A model generated the notes under the pieces. It saw only the letters and a program-made list of their open reading frames with translations, did not search any database and was not told the origin of the DNA. A DNA stretch of 64,000 nt from Alphaproteobacteria bacterium (GTDB lineage: Bacteria > Pseudomonadota > Alphaproteobacteria > Rhizobiales > Xanthobacteraceae): contig VAZV01000141.1 in NCBI GenBank assembly GCA_005884765.1, forward strand, positions 18,401 through 82,400, given 5' to 3'. The first letter of the stretch is position 1. Each line of letters begins with the position of its first letter. The position numbers were made by a program, and so were the translations under genes. Positions 60,760 to 64,000 of this stretch are shown piece after piece.

Positions 60760-63700
60760 CTAGGCCGCAGGCTTTGCTTCTTCCGGCTTTCCGCGATCGG
60801 CCAGGTTGCGGACCACCATGTAGAAGATCGGCGTGAAGATCAGGCCGAACAGGGTCACCCCCAACATGCCGAAGAACACGGCGACGCCGACCGCCTGCCG
60901 CATCTCCGATCCGGAACCGGTCGAGACCACGAGCGGCAGCACGCCGAGGATGAAAGCAAACGACGTCATCAGGATCGGGCGCAGCCGCAACCGGCAGGCT
61001 TCGATCACGGCATCGAGCCGCTTCTTACCCTCGAGCTCGATGTCGCGCGCAAACTCCACGATCAGGATCGCATTCTTTGCGGCAAGCCCGACCAGCACCA
61101 CGAAGCCGATTTGCGTGAGGATATTGACGTCCTGCCCCATGATCCGCACGCCGATGGTCGCAGCGAACAGACACATCGGCACGATCAGGATGACGGCAAA
61201 CGGCAGGCTCCAGCTGCCGTATTGCGCAGCCAGCACCAGGTACACGAACAGCACGCAGATCGGAAACACGAGCAAGCCCGCATTGCCGCTGGTGACCTGC
61301 TGATAGGACAGGTCGGTCCATTCATAGGAGAAGCCGCTCGGCAGCGTTCCATCCGCGATCTGCTTCATCGTAGCGATCGCGGTCGCCGAGCTGATTCCGG
61401 GCAGCGCCTCGCCCTGCAGCTCGGCTGCGGGATAGAGGTTGTAGCGCGCCACGCGATCGGGGCCGGAGGTGTCGCGGAAGTTCACGACGCTACCGAGCAT
61501 CACCATGTCGCCGGCGGCGTTGCGGGTGCGCAGGCGCGCGAGGTCCGCGGTCTCCTTGCGGAAGGTGAGGTCGGCCTGCGCGGTGACATGATAGGTGCGG
61601 CCCAGAATGTTGAAGTCGTTGACGTAAGCCGAGCCGAAATAGGTTTCGATCGCGTCGGTGACGTTCTGGATCGGGACGCTCAGCTTTTGCGCCTTGATGC
61701 GGTCGATGTCGACGAACACCTGCGGCGTATTGGCGGTGAAAGGCGAGAACACCGACGTCAGCCCCGGCGCCTTGCGCGCGGCGTTGACGAGCTCGTCGTT
61801 CGCGGCGGCGAGCAGCTGGGGTCCGCGGCCCTGGCGGTCCTGGATGCGCATGGTAAAGCCGCCGCCGGTGCCGATGCCGGGGATCGGCGGCGGCGGAATG
61901 ACAATGATGAATGCGCCCTGGATCGCGGAAAGCCGCTTGCGCAGCTCTGCGGTGATTACTGCGGCGGTCAGGCCCTTCTTCAGCCGCACCTCCGGCTCCT
62001 CGAATACCGGAAACAGCGCGGCTGCGTTGCTCGCCTGCGTGCGCGTGGCGCCCGATAGACCGGCAAAGGCCGCCACGCGTATGATGCCCGGCGTATTGAG
62101 CGCGGTCTTCTCGATTTGTCGCACGATCTCGGTGGTGCGCGCCAGCGACGCCGCGCCCGGCAGCTGCGCCGACACGATGACATAGCCGCGGTCCTGCGCC
62201 GGAATGTAGCCTTGCGCCGTGGTCGCGAGCAGCCAGCCGGCGCTGCCGATCAATGCCACATAGAGCAGGAGCATCACGGCGCGATGCCGGATCACGAAGT
62301 CGGCGGCGCCGCCATAGCGATGGGAGGCCCAATCGAAGCCGCGGTTGAACAGCCCGGTGAATTTCTCCCAGCCACGCCCGATCAGATTCCAGGCGGCCGG
62401 AGGCCGCTTCTCCTCGTGCGGAACTAGAATCTGCGAGGCAAGCGCCGGCGACAGCGTCAACGAGCAGAAGCAGGAGATTGCCGTCGCGACCGCAATGGTG
62501 ACGGCGAATTGCTGGAAGAACTGCCCTGTTATGCCGCCAAGAAATGCAGTCGGCACGAACACCGCGCACAGGACCAGCGCAATCGACACCAGCGCGCCGC
62601 CGACCTCCTCCATCGTCTTTAACGCCGCATCGCGCCGGCTCAAGCCGTGCGCAAGATGTCGCTCGACATTTTCGACCACGACGATGGCGTCGTCCACCAC
62701 GATGCCGACCGCGAGCACCAAGCCGAACAGCGTGAGATTGTTGATGGCAAAGCCGAGTGCGGCCATCGCCGCAAAGGTGCCGACCAGCGATACCGGAATC
62801 GCAACGATCGGGATAATCGCCGGCCGCCAGCCCTGCAAAAACACCAGCACGACGATCACGACCAGGATCATCGCCTCATAGATGGTCTTGATCAGCTCGT
62901 GGATCGACTGGGCGATGAACTCGGTCGGGTTGTAGCCGATGTTGTAATCGAGCCCCTTGGGGAAACTTGCCTTCAGTTTCGCCATGGTGTCCGAAATGCC
63001 CTTTGCCGTAGCAAGCGCATTCGATCCCGGCCGCTGCGTCACCAGCATCGCGACCGCGGTCTTCCGCAACATGAAGCTGTTAGTGGAATAGTCCAGCGCG
63101 CCTAATTCGATCCGGGCGACATCGCGCAGCCGCACGGTGCGGCCGTCGCTGCCTGCCTTGACGACGATGTCCTCGAACTGCGACACGTCCCTCAGCCGTC
63201 CCGTGAAGGTGAGATTGGGCTGGAAGGCGCGGTCGGAGATCGGCGGACTGGCGAGCTGGCCACCCGTGATCTGCAGGTTCTGGGCCCTGATCGCGGCCAA
63301 AACGTCGCTTGCCGTCATACCGAGGGTTGCGATCTTGTCGGGATCAAGCCACAGCCGCATCGAGTAATCGCGGGCGCCGAAGATCTGGATGTCGCCGATG
63401 CCGTTGAGCCGCAGCAACTGGTCGCGAATCTGCAGCAGCGCGTAGTTTGATATATAGAGCTGGTCGAGGCTGTCGTCGGGCGACAGCATGAACACGACCA
63501 TCAGGATGTCCGGGCTGTTCTTGCGCGTGACGACGCCGTTGCGCTGCACCTCTTCCGGCAATTGCGGCTGCGCGATCGCGACGCGGTTTTGCACCAGCAC
63601 CTGCGCCTTGTCGAGATCGGTGCCGAGCTTGAAGGTCACCGTGATCGTGAGCTGGCCGTTCGAGGTCGCCTGGCTGTAGAGATACAGCATGTCTTCGACG

Positions 63701-63918
63701 CCGTTGATCTGCTGCTCGATGGGAGCTGCGACCGTGTCGGAAATGGTCTGGGCCGAAGCGCCCGGATATTGCGCTGTGACAACGACGGTTGGCGGCACCA
63801 CTTCCGGATATTCGGCAACCGGCAGCGTCGTGTAGGCGATGGCGCCGACAATCAGCAGCACGATGGATAATACCATCGCCAGAATTGGCCGGTTGATGGA
63901 AAGCTGACCGAGGTTCAT
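60760..63918 (-). CDS. RND efflux pump inner-membrane subunit (AcrB/MexB type)
   Basis: 1052-residue HAE1 pump: 12 helices, two large periplasmic loops (PYPGASAQTISDTVAAPIEQ, RAGGFTMRIQDR-type segments) and the proton-relay Asp pair in GIVVDDAIVVVENVER. It exports hydrophobic drugs or solvents with an adaptor and an outer-membrane channel. ATG 63918 overlaps the stop of the adaptor gene by ATGA. No TolC gene lies downstream in the window. Confidence 0.96.
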   Translation of the reverse strand: MNLGQLSINRPILAMVLSIVLLIVGAIAYTTLPVAEYPEVVPPTVVVTAQYPGASAQTISDTVAAPIEQQINGVEDMLYLYSQATSNGQLTITVTFKLGTDLDKAQVLVQNRVAIAQPQLPEEVQRNGVVTRKNSPDILMVVFMLSPDDSLDQLYISNYALLQIRDQLLRLNGIGDIQIFGARDYSMRLWLDPDKIATLGMTASDVLAAIRAQNLQITGGQLASPPISDRAFQPNLTFTGRLRDVSQFEDIVVKAGSDGRTVRLRDVARIELGALDYSTNSFMLRKTAVAMLVTQRPGSNALATAKGISDTMAKLKASFPKGLDYNIGYNPTEFIAQSIHELIKTIYEAMILVVIVVLVFLQGWRPAIIPIVAIPVSLVGTFAAMAALGFAINNLTLFGLVLAVGIVVDDAIVVVENVERHLAHGLSRRDAALKTMEEVGGALVSIALVLCAVFVPTAFLGGITGQFFQQFAVTIAVATAISCFCSLTLSPALASQILVPHEEKRPPAAWNLIGRGWEKFTGLFNRGFDWASHRYGGAADFVIRHRAVMLLLYVALIGSAGWLLATTAQGYIPAQDRGYVIVSAQLPGAASLARTTEIVRQIEKTALNTPGIIRVAAFAGLSGATRTQASNAAALFPVFEEPEVRLKKGLTAAVITAELRKRLSAIQGAFIIVIPPPPIPGIGTGGGFTMRIQDRQGRGPQLLAAANDELVNAARKAPGLTSVFSPFTANTPQVFVDIDRIKAQKLSVPIQNVTDAIETYFGSAYVNDFNILGRTYHVTAQADLTFRKETADLARLRTRNAAGDMVMLGSVVNFRDTSGPDRVARYNLYPAAELQGEALPGISSATAIATMKQIADGTLPSGFSYEWTDLSYQQVTSGNAGLLVFPICVLFVYLVLAAQYGSWSLPFAVILIVPMCLFAATIGVRIMGQDVNILTQIGFVVLVGLAAKNAILIVEFARDIELEGKKRLDAVIEACRLRLRPILMTSFAFILGVLPLVVSTGSGSEMRQAVGVAVFFGMLGVTLFGLIFTPIFYMVVRNLADRGKPEEAKPAA

Positions 63919-64000
63919 GTCTTGCCGCCGGCAGGAGCAGCCTGCGCGACATGCGGGGTCACCTTTGCCCCGACGCGCGCGCGCTGCAGACCATCCACGA
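63915..64000 (-). CDS. C-terminal end of the RND membrane-fusion adaptor
   Basis: The last 28 codons (VDGLQRARVGAKVTPHVAQA...) match the usual C-terminus of AcrA/MexA-type adaptors, where VDGLQ-x-R-x-G-x-KV is typical. It ends in a 4-base overlap with the pump gene. The rest lies beyond the window. Confidence 0.85.
   Translation of the reverse strand, partial: VDGLQRARVGAKVTPHVAQAAPAGGKT

Noticed and set aside
60736..62058. 440-codon open frame on + strand opposite the RND pump gene
   Set aside because: Antisense shadow of a GC-rich gene with an Arg/His/Asp-rich translation and no recognisable domain.

Overview
The window is GC-rich, densely coded chromosomal DNA with the look of an alphaproteobacterium of the Bradyrhizobium / Rhodopseudomonas / Nitrobacteraceae type. 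This is inferred from gene content (Sox thiosulfate oxidation, cyanide-insensitive-type quinol oxidase, many ABC binding proteins, MFS carriers, acyl-CoA dehydrogenases), from frequent 4-base ATGA/GTGA gene overlaps, and from several families of interspersed palindromic repeats of a kind I associate with bradyrhizobia. I saw no rRNA, tRNA, CRISPR array, insertion sequence or phage gene.

Layout. 1-11.4 kb: a nitrogen-scavenging island. atzF (allophanate hydrolase) lies on the + strand. On the - strand, a peptide-type ABC transporter (binding protein, two permeases, one fused double ATPase) runs straight into atzG, atzE, atzH and a GntR regulator, apparently behind a sigma-54-type promoter. The predicted flow is import of an N-carbamoyl/ureido compound, deamination by AtzEG, conversion by AtzH to allophanate, and cleavage by AtzF to ammonia and CO2. 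A hemerythrin gene and a small conserved-looking gene lie between the two arms. 11.6-12.5 kb: a kinase-fold pseudogene with a nonsense codon and a frameshift. 12.6-18.9 kb: an orphan UgpB-like binding protein divergent from a three-gene phosphorelay (TorS-like kinase, REC-DUF3369-kinase, OmpR regulator). 19.1-19.7 kb: an ECF sigma factor. 20.1-24.1 kb: CcdA and a thioredoxin, then a cytochrome bd/CIO operon that looks dead: cioA lacks its conserved N-terminus and cioB has an amber codon.

24.2-33.4 kb: an L,D-transpeptidase, an orphan amino-acid binding protein, two acyl-CoA dehydrogenases, a CMD-family and a VOC-family protein, two MFS carriers and a DUF938 methyltransferase. 33.6-39.5 kb: the sulfur cluster soxX-Y-Z-A-K-B, a secreted DsrE-like protein and a persulfide-dioxygenase/rhodanese fusion; soxCD are not present. 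39.9-42.9 kb: an MFS carrier and an N-acyl-D-amino-acid deacylase. 43.0-48.3 kb: an EnvZ/OmpR-type pair divergent from a membrane hydroxylase, an OmpV/MipA protein, a lipoprotein and a secreted protein, plausibly one envelope module. 48.4-54.9 kb: an MFS carrier, an exported methyltransferase, and a LolD-like ATPase / FtsX-like permease / AttH lipocalin operon. 55-60.6 kb: three more binding proteins, a MAPEG protein and a CocE-type hydrolase. 60.8-64 kb: an RND efflux pump and the tail of its adaptor.

The most rewarding points are the transporter-linked atzGEH operon with its promoter, the palindromic repeats that have entered coding sequence (ATPase linker, MFS C-terminus), the decayed oxidase operon, and the binding-protein/kinase neighbourhood. 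Start sites below were chosen from ribosome-binding sites, overlaps and signal peptides, and often differ from the longest open frame.
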